Positions 1 to 12,600 of a stretch of DNA of 64,000 nt are shown here, in pieces. Under the pieces are notes generated by a model. That model was not told the origin of the DNA. It saw nothing but the letters and a program-made list of their open reading frames with translations, and ran no database searches. The position numbers were made by a program, and so were the translations under genes. How positions within the stretch are numbered: position 1 is the first letter of the stretch; each line of letters starts with the position of its first letter. Source of the stretch: Ciona savignyi (taxonomy: Eukaryota > Chordata > Ascidiacea > Phlebobranchia > Cionidae); contig CH000170.1 of NCBI GenBank assembly GCA_000149265.1, forward strand, positions 8,467 through 72,466, given 5' to 3'.

Positions 1-220
1 TCGATATATACTAGACTGTGGACGTAATGTGTCTTACAACACTTGTTGATAAAGCTTGGCTTCCCACTCAAAAGGATATAAATGAACTAACCATTCACAC
101 ACTGTAATAACTCAAGCAACTCGACAGTGGGCACAACGCACAAGGTTATAAACGAACCAACCATCCACACACTGTAATATCTCCAGCAACTCGACTGTGG
201 GCACGAGGTGTTCAACTCAC
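1..220 (+). repeat. SINE-derived tandem repeat, core-plus-tail type
   Basis: About two units of ACACTGTAATA(A/T)CTC-(A/C)AGCAACTCGAC-GTGGGCACGA followed by CCCACTCAAAAGGATATAAATG. Adjacent to dynein exon 28. Confidence 0.65.
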
Positions 221-3200
221 CGCAGCGATTCTGTCCCAGTGTCTCTCCTTCATTGCTTTGTTGGACATGAGCTCGAGGAGAGGACACGTCTCACTGAAGT
301 CATCGATTGTCTTCTTGAGGTCGAGGAATGCTTGCCACTCTCTCAGTGCTCGGGGGAGTTTGCGGCACCTGGACAAATATCAGGTTGACACTCAGTGGTT
401 GCAACTCCAAGTCACAGTGCAAATAAACTAAGGTGGTTGTAAACAAGTATAATGTTAAGCATAAACCAGTTTTGCTCAAATGCATCATCAGCCTATTGTT
501 CAAATTAAAGGTTTTATAGTTGCCAAACTAGATTGGTCCACAGAACATTTTATTGCTTTGTTTAAAATTAGGTTTCATTTATTTTTATTTAAATACAGCT
601 AGATGAAGATAACATGAAAGTAATTTTTTCGTAAATATGTTCCTGTTCTATAGATGTTTGTTTCTATATACTGGAGTAATAGTTTTGGATTAAAAAGCTT
701 AAAAGATGTTTGTTAACCATTTGATATATTAGTCTGGTGGGTTAATGTGTTGCCCTTCAGTCGAAAGGTTGGAGGATCGAAACTGGTCACTTGCTCGAGC
801 AAGGCACTTAACAGACATTGCCTGAACCCAGCAGATTAATGGGTTCCACCAAATCAAAGGAAAGTCTAAATCAAACACAACACACTGAAATAGCTTTGGC
901 AACACGACGATGGGCGCGAGGTGATCTGACGAATGCTCGTGTGTTAAGTCCCTTGGTTTTCCCGTTCATTGGGATAAACATGAATATCATATCCTGGTAG
1001 TTTGTGCAATACAACTTAATGTATTACTTCTCCTGATAAATTTTTCAAAAATAAATAGCTACAAATGTCAAGTTGAACCTGTTTTGGAACTCCGCCAACT
1101 CATCCATGATCTTCTCAATGTTAATCTCCGCCCACATGATGTCATAATAGCCATTCACGGTTTCAATGACATTGTTGTACAACCCGTAGAGCTTCTGTAG
1201 GAGGCTGAGTTGTCGACGTATCTCGTGGAGCTCGGGGTATGGGGTGACCGGAAGTCCGAATAATTCCTCACCCCCTGAGAAGGTGGGGTTAACAAGAGAT
1301 ACTCATGGTTAATCTAGTTGCATGGGATTAACCCTTGCTTAATCGAGTTTTTTTACCCTCAATTATACGTGAATATAAAATAAACCTGATTGCAGGCATA
1401 TGAGGTGATTAAATGTTGTAATTTGCAGAAGCTACCACACTGAATATTTCGTTACCTGGGAGAAATGTATGTAAAGGTGGCACTTTTATTGATATAATGA
1501 CTTCAAATGAACGATAAAGTTAAATATAGATACAAAAGCAACAATAAAACATCAAAAAGAAAAAAAATGCAATATACGGTATAAATTGTAGGAGTTATGT
1601 CCAGATATGATAATTACTGTGTTTTGGAAAGCTTTCACCAAAGAAATATGCAAATCAACCCACCGGAGTAAGTTATAAACTTCCTCCAAATCGTGTCGAA
1701 CTTGTTTTGGAAGACAATGAGTCGATCACTTGCTTCTTGTGGAGTGAAGCCTTCCACCATTGGTCCATCCTGCGGGATGATGTAAGATGTAGCTGGATGG
1801 TTAGCTTAACAACTAAAAATCTATCAATTGGACTTCCAATAACCGACTACATTCCTGGGGAATGCTGCTTAATTAATTGTTGTTTAATTTTGGTCAAATT
1901 GAACAGGTGTGTCTATTATATACCATAATATTTATGCAGTTTTTTTTGATGACGTTTTCATTGATTGTATTTGTCTCTGTTTATGTTCCCTAATTAGAAT
2001 GTGTACTATTCCATGTTATACTTATTTTATAAAAATAATAAACTAAAACTAAAACACCTCCCTCCAAACTCACCTGGTTATAATCAGTGAAGAAGTTGCG
2101 ACAATCATGGTGAAATTGCTCGATGTTTGAGATGAGCTCGCCACGGAACATGGGTTGGATATCGCCGAGCTGGTGTTGGTACTCGATTGCTTGCACGAGC
2201 ACTCTCTCCCATGTATACCTCAGCGTGTCAACTCTTTCCGATTCCTCCTTAGGTACCGACAGTTCGAACTTGCTGTGCATGCTGTAGCTCGTCTGCGAGG
2301 TAATAATCATCAACTACTGCAGCGGGGCATTACTGGTTACTTGTGGAATTTAATTTAATCAAAATAGGTATACATTGCTGAAGTTGATACTGAGCATTAA
2401 ATAGGTTTAGATGTTTTATGTTTTGTCAAAGTGAATGGAAAAATGCAAGGAGCGTTAACAGGGCAATCATCAGTGTTTTTCGGGAATATGTAACGGTAAA
2501 CATGAGAAACCATCAGATTACTTTGCGCCCACCGTCTGATTACAGAACTATTTCTTGTATGATTGACTTAACGGACTAACTAGAGACCAGTTTCAATTAT
2601 GCAAAACATTTCAACTGAAAGGTGGCGCACTAACCCACCAAACTATGCGAGCATGAAATACAAACAATTATTGCATAACAGATTGGATCACAGGTTTGCA
2701 TCGAAAAGTCACCCAATCATTGATACCCACCTCGATGGGAGTGATGCACATATCGAAATCGATCTGTCGCTCCCGGATCTCCCTTAAACTCCCCATCACG
2801 ATCCGGATATCATCGAGGTCCTTGATGGGACGACTGATCCTCTTTGACACATCATCGATGAACGCGAAGATTTCCTCCAGTTTCCCCCGATACTTGTTGT
2901 TGCAATGCCTCCCATAGAAGTCCATCCACGACCGACACTCGGTCACCAAGGAAAGCTTCAGGTCCTCTGCGGACAAACATAACTCAGTAAGATATTGTCG
3001 TAATTTCAGAGCACACTTGTGCGAGTAATCAACGTTTATCCTTTCGCAAGTTTGACCTGAGCTGCAGGTATTTAGTTACGGTACATTTGCCTTCAGTTTA
3101 AAAAAACAACTTAATTGTCCTGTATTTTGTTGCGTTTTTTAATGTTTTTCTTTTGCTTTAGCTATGCCTTATGATAGTCAATTAAACCTTAATCAATAAA

Positions 3201-3657
3201 AAATACAACAGCTACTAATGTGCTTTCCAAGACAATACTAATAATAACTTCATTCGACTTAAAATGAAGAGTTAAGGAACTAGTTAGGGGTTATGTCTGT
3301 AATTGATAATGCTTCATCAAGACCATAGCAGTCTATCAGTCAACTTCTTTGTAAGTTGTAACAGAGTTATTTGGATAAAATGAATATAATTATATATTTA
3401 TTGTTGTAAAATAAAAAAAATCAATAAAATATTTTGTAAATTGCTTCCCACCCACCTGTGAACACAGCGATGGCGCCAACGACCAAATATTCGGGTTCGG
3501 AGTTGATCTCCTCGATGAGTGCTTTGTATGAGAGGATGTGTTGCTCGAACTCATCCACACTGGGAGATCTCTGGATCAGGTCCTCCAGCACTTCATCTTG
3601 ATCCAACTTCCACACGTGGTGATATCGCTCGTACTCCGACAGCGACGTCTCAACCTC
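221..3657 (-). CDS. Dynein heavy chain exons 23-28 (end of tail, start of linker)
   Basis: Exon 23 contains [18 protein letters not shown] and [18 protein letters not shown]. Exon 24 contains [20 protein letters not shown] and [20 protein letters not shown]. Exon 25 contains [14 protein letters not shown]. Exon 26 contains [20 protein letters not shown]. Exon 27 contains [20 protein letters not shown] and [16 protein letters not shown]. Exon 28 contains [20 protein letters not shown] and [12 protein letters not shown], the entry into the DHC_N2 linker. The last donor is in phase 0 and the next exon is off the window. Confidence 0.93.
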
Positions 3658-6600
3658 CTGTGATGTCATAATCAATTATTATGACCACTTTTGCTGCCTA
3701 TTATTTTGGTTTGTTTGACGTGCGTCTAATCGGTTAGGTCATATTTTAGCCAAGACGATATCAACTAGGTGTCTATCTCATACTTTATCATATTGGATTG
3801 TCAGCTGAAAGGTTGTTGCATCAAAACTGGCCTCTTGCTGGTCGGTTGTGTCTTTAAGCAAGATACATAGTCACCTTATTAATACATGAATCTTTAATAA
3901 CAGCAAGGTCTCAGTCGAATACAAAACACTGCAAGAGATTCAATAAGTCGAACGAGGACACAGGATAATGTTAGAATGATAATGTTCTTCTGCGTCCAAC
4001 CTATAACAAAACAGACATCAACATCCACTGAATGATGCCAATTTTCTGTTTACACGGGCAACACTAAAAAGAGGAAAAGCGGGAAGGAGGGAAGGAGGGA
4101 AACTGCTCACAAAAAATATGAAAATTAATTCTAACCCTTATCTAAACACTTATCTCAACTCCAGAACTAACCCTAACTCTAATCCCATGTTTAAAACTAA
4201 CTCTAATTCCCTAATCTTTATTTTAGTGTGCAGTTTCCCTCCTTCCCGCCTTTCCCGCCTTCCCTCCTTTTAGTTTTTCCCGTTTACAAGATATAGAAAC
4301 TATAAATTCATCCTCCACAAACCTTTCTCGTGGAGTTGATGCAGTTGCAGAGTTGAAGATAAAGTTTGTTGACGTCCTTGTTGTCCCTGATTGCCTTGTG
4401 GTAATTCTTTGGCTGCGACACTATATCTAACATCACCGGTACCGACACGTCAACCATAGATATCTTACTACGGGATCGTGATAGTCGGGTGCTCGGGGCG
4501 CCTTGTGACTTGGCCGCCGTGTGCGAGGTGAGCGCGGATGTGACGGTGGCTCCGGATACGGAGGAGTCAGAGAGTCCGCTGATGCTGCTCACACTCAGTC
4601 TTCTCTCATCCGCTCCCTGAGTTCGGTGATGAATGATAAATAGAGGATGCAGCAATATCGATTCATTAAAATCGTAATGTTGCAATAAAGGTTAAGAAAA
4701 ATAGGACACAGTTAAAACTTAATGATATTAAAACCTTTGTTTTTGGACAAAACAATCAAGTGAAGCTTGATTACGAAATCGCCATAGAATGGCCAACTAA
4801 TGAACAAGTGCAAGAACAATATTTTTCTACATTTACAAATCAAACTTGGTTTAATAAACAAAAGCAGGATTCCGTTATAATCATGACTCTTGTAAGACAG
4901 ATTCCCATGATATTCATGAATATTGTGAGATAGAAAATGATAATGGATGTATGTAAAAAGGAGCTCTGAAAAATATCCCATTAACAAGATATTTAAATGC
5001 AAATTAAAGAACTAAAGTTGATTCATTGAATACAACAGAATTAATGATGTTACCTTCTGCATTCGTTCCCTGCTCCACTGAGCAACCCCCTTCATAACCA
5101 GCAACACATACTCTGCAGCACGCGATAGTGCGTGTTGGACTTCATCCAATCTTGGGTTCATCCCGATCTGTGGGATGGCAAGCACTGCGTTGGATCGCAA
5201 CAGGGGAACCACCCGTCTCTTCGATGAGCCATCAGCTGGAAATAATTTGATTCAATGGAGTTGTTAAAATATTTTTCAAATTTGTTGAAAATTAAAATAT
5301 GGAAATACTATCCCCACAATTGCCTTTGTGGAACTACTATTGTGTTTTCTATGTTAGATTTATCTGTTTCTTTTGAATCTGCCTTTAATGGCTTCCACTG
5401 GATAAATACAATGTAAGTATAGTAGACAAGGTCAAACAATTTAGCAAGTGGTCAAAACACACAACCTTCCACATTATGATATTATAAGCTACTTGACTAT
5501 CCATCCAAACAAAATGGAAATACAACAAATACCATTCTGCAACAGATCTAATTATCATGACATACAAACGTATCGTTGAGATATTGGTGAAATGATACGT
5601 TTCCTCAGAGCCTCCAATGTGGCTTTCACAACCTTCATCAGAGCATCCATGTTTCGGTGGTTGAAGTGAGACAGAAGTTCTCTGGGGGAATAACTGGTGT
5701 TGAGGGAACCTTACATTGCTCCAACTCAGTGGTATCTAATGAGTGCAAATTGAAAGTCCTGTGTGAATCTCCACACACTAATAGCTCCAGCAACTCGACC
5801 ATGGGCATGAGGTGTATTACTGTGCACCTGAGCAAGCCACTTTACATTTCTTAAACCCAGTGGTATCTAATGAGGTTCCATGACAACTGAACCCCTTACA
5901 ACTGAACCCCTTACAACTGAACCCTTACAACTGAACCCTTTACAAATGAACCCCTACAATTAAGCCCCTTACAACTGAACTCCTTTTACCTAAACCCCTT
6001 TAAACTGAACCCCTTTACAGTTGAACCCATTTCAATTGAACCTCTTTACAACTGAACCCTCTTTTCAGTTAAAAGGGTTCTGTTAAAAGGGGTTCAGTTG
6101 TAAAGGGGTTCAGTTGTAGGGGCTCAGTTGTAAGGGGTTCAGTTATAAGGGGTTCAGTTGACTGGTCACCATCTAATGAGTCGTCCAATTTGTAAGTCAT
6201 GTCTGATTATCCACACACTGTAATAGCCCCAGCAACTCAACAGTGAACATAAGGTGTATTACTGTGCACCTGAGCAAGCCACTTTATATTGCTCCAACCC
6301 AGTGGTATCTAATGAGTCGTCCAATTTGTAAGTCATGTCTGATTATCCACACACTGTAATAGCCCCAGCAACTCGACAGTGAACATAAGGTGTATTACTG
6401 TGCACCTGAGCAAGCCACTTTATATTGCTCCAACCCAGTGGTATCTAATGAGTCGTCCAATTTGTAAGTCATGTCTAATTATTCACACAGTGATTTATAT
6501 ATTCAACAACTAAATTTTACCCATTAGGTGCGTTGCTTTTTAATGGCCAAGCCATTTTACATTGCTCCAAGCTCCAACCCACTATATCTAATGAGTCGTC

Positions 6601-9600
6601 CAAATTGCTATTCATGTCTGATCATCCACACACAGTAATAGCCCCAGCAACTCGACTTATAAGGTGTCTTAATAATCTCACTTTGCCTCATCCTCCATCA
6701 ACCTCATCATGTCCTTCTTCTTCCTCTTCTTTGCGCTCACCGCTCGTGATGAGGAGGTCCTCACACTTTGAGCACTAGGTGGCACTTCTTCATCCATCTG
6801 TAGAGTAGAAAGTCCCCTCATTTACATTCAATTCTTAAGTTAAGAATACCAAGCAAACAGACGAGACAAGCTTGATAATGTGATAGTTGAAAAAATGATG
6901 TCATACCAAATCTTATATTTGTTTAGCTGCATAGCTCAATGGTTAGTGTGAGCATTTACAATAAAAGTCTTTATGGTAATAAAATAAAGAAGGAAAATAG
7001 AAGCATCAAGCTCACCTCAGAATCTATTGTCTTCTGGGCTCCGAAGTCCATAAGCATATCAATCAGCTCATTGGTTGCTTCCTGGACCAATCGGGACTTG
7101 GCTTGTAATGCTTGGGAACCCGATGTGCACAGATCCTGTGGGTGGGGTAGTAGAGTTATAAATAAAACATCTACACACTGTAATAGCTTCAGCAACTTGA
7201 CTGTGGGTCTGAGGTTTCCTACGATACCGTGTATAAAGAGCTTTCTAATCACAAGGATATAAATACACCAAAGATTAACACACTGTGATAGCTCCAGCAA
7301 CTAGACTGTAGACACGATGTAGTTTCTTTTGAAATAAATAAATATTGCATAGTTTTCCACCAATAGGAGTATAAATACACCAAAAATTTACACACATTAA
7401 TAGCTTCGGCAACTTGACTGTGGGTATGAGGTGTATTTTGATACCCATAGATAAAGCATGTTTTCCCACCCACAAGTATATAAATAAATACATCATCTTA
7501 GCTCTAGCAACTCGACTATGAGCATGATGTGTTTTAAACCTTGGTTTCCTGCAGGAACTCATGGATGGTGAGAGGGTTATCTTGTGGCAGATGGACGAGG
7601 GGAATGGATGACATCTCCGTGAGCACAGCATCAATCCGATACTTCACCAAATCATTCACACGGTCCAACAATAACTCCAACTCGGCTGTGGGTATGGGTG
7701 GTTTACACAACACGACTATATATGGAGCATAATTTCGATTTAACTATACATATCGATTTAAAAGACAAATATGCAGCAAGTTAATCATGGTTGGATCTGT
7801 GCTCTGTCCAAAAAAATACAGGATGGTGACTCTGGTACCTAACAGGGACTATCTTTGGATATTTAAGATAAAATGTTTATGTTTAATTGTGTTAGATTGA
7901 AAAAAAGACCAACTGAGCAAAGTGGCTGCCTAATACCATTAGCATGTGCTTGTCTATACCGACCATCTCATAATATTGATGTCCGGCCCGTTGGTCTAAC
8001 AGTTAAGTGCGTCGCCTTTGAATCGAAAGGTTGCAGGTGCGAAACTGGTCGTTAGCTAGTCGGTTGTGTCCTTGGGCAAGGCACTTTACGGACATTGCCT
8101 GAACCCAGCGGATTAATGGGTTCTACCAAATTAAAAGAACATGTCTATCATATACAACACACTGCAATAGCTCCGGTAACCCGGCGATGGGCGCGAGGTG
8201 ATCTGACGATTGCCCGTGTGTTAACCCCTTGGTATTCCCAGTCACGGGGATAAAGATAAATATCTATCCTATCCTATCCATTGATCCTTACCAAGTGCTT
8301 TGTGAGCATTTTCAATGAAAGTGCTGATGTTGATTGAAGTCCAACTAAGCAGTGTGAGGCCCGGTTCAAGTGCGTCGTCAACTTTGGCAACATGGGGGGT
8401 CATAAGCGGGGCTATTGATGGGGGGATTTTACCCCGGACCCGAGTATTTTCACTTAACAGGAACTGCAATATGGGGGTTATTAATAAAAGGCAATGGGGG
8501 TTATCAATTGGGCCAAATGTAGGGTTATAAATAGGGTACAAATATTATCAAGTGGGGTAATATGGGGAGTATCATTTAGGGGTTTTATATTACAGGGGTT
8601 TGACCCAACAAATAAATTTTCCAATATTATGTGCTTTGGGGATTATTGCCAATAATTAAAATCAATCTTATCATGAGGTTCTTGCAACCAATGTGCTACT
8701 ATACAAGTATCATATCTGGGGAACTCCCTTCTTCACCTTCAGCTGGTTGCTGCTTTCCTTCAAGTTCCCTTGTTTCTGTCGGATCTTGGAAGCGGTGAGA
8801 GGGATATCCAGCTCCATTCGAGTCATCGCTTCCGTCTCCTTGATCAGGGTCAGTATCATGGGGTCAAAGTTCACATAGAGTTCGTTTGACTCAGGGTGGC
8901 GGACCAGCAATGAAGCTTGGAGTCCTGTGGGGTCAAAGTTGGGGTGAAATACATGGGGTGAGACAGAATCGCAATAATCACTTTTAAACAGAACAACAGA
9001 AATATTTTACAGAAAAGAATGGAAATAACATGTAATGTATTATTATTTTCATAATCGGATTTTGAAAAACTCTCCTAAATGTTTAAAATAATGGAACAAA
9101 CAAAAAATAAAGATTGTTTTTCATAAAAAGAGCAAAAAAAGGTGAATAACCTGCTTTGGCACAGTCGACCTGCCGAAGCCAATCCCTGTGATACAGAACC
9201 TCGAACTCAAGAAGAGCTTTCGACACTTTGTTGTAATTCCTGATGACTCGTTTCGCCTCCGGGGTCTTGAGGACTTGAGGAGCTTCCTTCTGGAGGAGCT
9301 GCATCGGCTCCTGGATCCTCCGGAACAATTGGCGCGACCACATTATCTTGCCTGGAGGATGGGGGCAGGGGGGGTGAATTCATTTTGTGAATTTATTATT
9401 TCCTATACATGTTACAAACTTATTATTATTGGTTGTAAATTCATTATTATTTCCTTTATTGGTAAATAAGGTCCCATAATGGGCAACAGCTATTTGCAAT
9501 GTTTGGTTGGATGATACAAAATACCACTAAGGGATCAACTATAAACCAAGAAGGAGGGGGAATTCATTATTTTCTTCATTGGTATATAAGGTCCCATCAT

Positions 9601-12600
9601 AGGAACGCCTACTGAACCCAGCAAATTAATGATTTCTACTAAATTGAAGGAATGTGTCTATTATACACAGAACACTGCCATAGCTCTGGTAACCCGATGG
9701 TGGGCGCGATGTAATCTGACGATTGCCTGTGTGTTATGTTAACCCCCTTGGTTTTCCTATCTACATTGATAAACATAAATGTCCTATCCTATTGGCAATG
9801 TTTTGTTGGATGATACATATTACCAACAAGGGTTCAACTATACACCAAGAAGGAGTTGTTAAAAATTAAAGTGAATACAAAGATGAATGAAAAGTCAATA
9901 TTATTTGATAACAAAGATGTTTAAGTAATTATTATTTGATCATGTTTGAAAGCCTTATTCCCAGTGTGGGAAATCACAAATTGCACTGCAACACATGAAT
10001 CTCTGTGTTGATGCATCGTCCATACATCTGTTATATTCAATGATGGATCCACATTTTCTTTCACCTAGGTTTGGCGGCCGCGTCTGCTATATTTATTAAT
10101 TTATAACCTTTTTTTTCAATGACTTGTTTTAACGGCTGTTTGTTTTGCAGTCTTTTCCTGTTCCCGTGTCGTTATTTTATTCGCTTGCCATTTTTAAATA
10201 CTGGGGCAAAAAATGAACAAACTAAACATAGATACAAACCAGCGGTAGGAGGCATGTCGCGTGGAATGACGGGTTCATGACGTTGTCTCATGTATATCCG
10301 GGATATCGCTTCCACATCTCGACCATAGTTCATCAATATGCTCATGTATTTCTCCTCTATGTTAAGGTCAGGTATTCCTAGTCTGCTCATCAAGGAGGAA
10401 AATGATTGGCATAAAACCATACAAACCATTGGGCCTACTCGATTTAAATTTATCAAGTTTTTTTTGACAATCGTCACCATGTTCTAATTTAACAGGTAAA
10501 AATAAAGCTGACAGTTGCATTAACTACTGTGTGTGTGTTTATTAGCCAGTACAGATTTTCTAAATTAACTGTAAAAAATCTTTAAGGTCAAATCTATTCT
10601 ATGCAGCTTAACAGTTTTTTTACCATACAATCATAATGTAACATGTAAAATATTGTTTTAATACTTATTGCTTTCCTAGTCTACACAGGATGCATGTGTA
10701 AAAGTATTAAAATGGTTTGTTTATTTATATTCTAATGGGCACAAAATCCTCAGAAAGGTTCTCTATGCCTATTTTTAAAAAAGTACGGAAGTCAGTACAA
10801 TTGGCTATAAATATTTTAAAACCTTTTTTTAACTTAATTCACCTTTCAAACTTTCTGAGCAGCAGAACAGCTCTGTGGGTGCTTGATAGCCTTCCGAATT
10901 GTTGGTCGATGAACGCGATCAACTGGTTGTGTAGGTCGTTGATACTTGAGTTGAAATCGTTGAAATCGTCATCAAATTCTGCTCGACGCTGGTCAAGTGC
11001 ATTGTACGGCTTCTTTTTCATTGTGGTCACAATCACCTTTGTGAGGGCATAATATGAATGAATTTAAAAATACACATGAGGAATTGTAAACGGTAATACT
11101 AAGCAAACATCTATTCTACCAAAAATAAACATAGAGAACATATATTACCTGGAACTTTCCTATCATGGGATCTAAGCCTTCAATCTTGGATCGCTCAAGT
11201 GCTGAATAAACACGGATTGTTTCGAACATTGAAAGTATCTTCTGCAACCTTCGTTCGAGGGATTCAAATTTGCCGAAGATGTACATCTCGCTGAAATCGA
11301 ATCGACGCTCGTTTGGTGACTCCTCCAATCTCTGCTTGGTTCGTTGGAAGCACCGCTGATACTCCTGTAAGAATGGATCCATGTATGATTTTGCAGAGAC
11401 ACAAACCACATGGAGTTACTAAAGTCATGCATATAGCCACATGATAGCTAAAATGGTAAACATGGAAAAAGTTTCTCTACAATTGCCCGATCAATTTAAA
11501 AAATAAATTCATTGAAATCTTAAAAATCATAAATGTCTTTATTTTGATATTACTTTATATGCAAAGGTGCAGTGATAAGTTAAAAAATATTAAAATATTA
11601 AGATAACGGCAGAACATACACAAATTCATTAACTGATTAATGAGTTTTTAGTGGTTAACCATCAACAAACCAGTTTGTTATGCACAGCCCTGATAGTCAT
11701 CTATAAATACATTTCAATATATGCTACACAGTGTCATGCAGGGCATTTTATTGGGAGATGATTAGATGTCAAGGCTTCCAATATGGCAGTTAACAAAAAT
11801 CAACTTCTTTTTGCTAACAATGCATCATTAGAATTGTATAAATACGAATCCATGACATAAAGGTACCGGTTGGATAATATGATGTCTGATCTTATTATAT
11901 TATTGTATGATTGAAAGAACCCATTGTTACAAACCAAACATTATGAAATCTGCCAAATAAAGGACTGAATAAACACAAAGTATTTACTCTTATATATATC
12001 CAGACTATATCAACAGTAGTTATGGTCACCATGTAAATACTTGACTTTGAAACTCAATGCAGATACTGAACCGTCAGTGACTTACTTAGCCGAAATCATT
12101 AAATGAAGCCCAGCTTCCCACCAATGAGGATACAAATTTATCAACCTCCCACATTGTAATAGCGCCCACAACCCCACCGTGTAGTGAGTTGTATTACGAT
12201 ACTCGGGAATAATGTATAAAACACTAAACTGTTGGACTACTGGTGAGAATATAAGTGATCCTATCTGTTGCTCAAGCAACTTAACTGTGGGCATCGGGTG
12301 TCTTGTGACACCTGTGTATAAAGTCTGGTTTCCCGCCCACGAGGATATAAATGAACCAACCATTCACACACTTTATTAACTCCAGCAACTCAACTCTGGG
12401 CATGAGTTTTTTTACGATTCTGTGGATAAAGCCTGGCTTCCCATCCGTAAGGATGGGAAGGAATCAACCATCTACACATTGTAAAAGGTCCATCAACTCA
12501 AAGGAAGGTATAAGGTGACTTATAATAGGCATGGATAAAACCTGGCTTTCCACCCAAGAAGATATAATTGAACCAACCATCCCCGCACTGTAATAGCTCC

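Noticed and set aside
4130..4200. Interstitial telomere repeat (CTAACCC-like)
   Set aside because: Units vary too much and lie inside a MITE-like element; not a telomeric array.
6925..6960. Possible tRNA (TAGCTCAATGGTTAGTG)
   Set aside because: Only an A-box-like half is present; no B box or acceptor-stem pairing follows.
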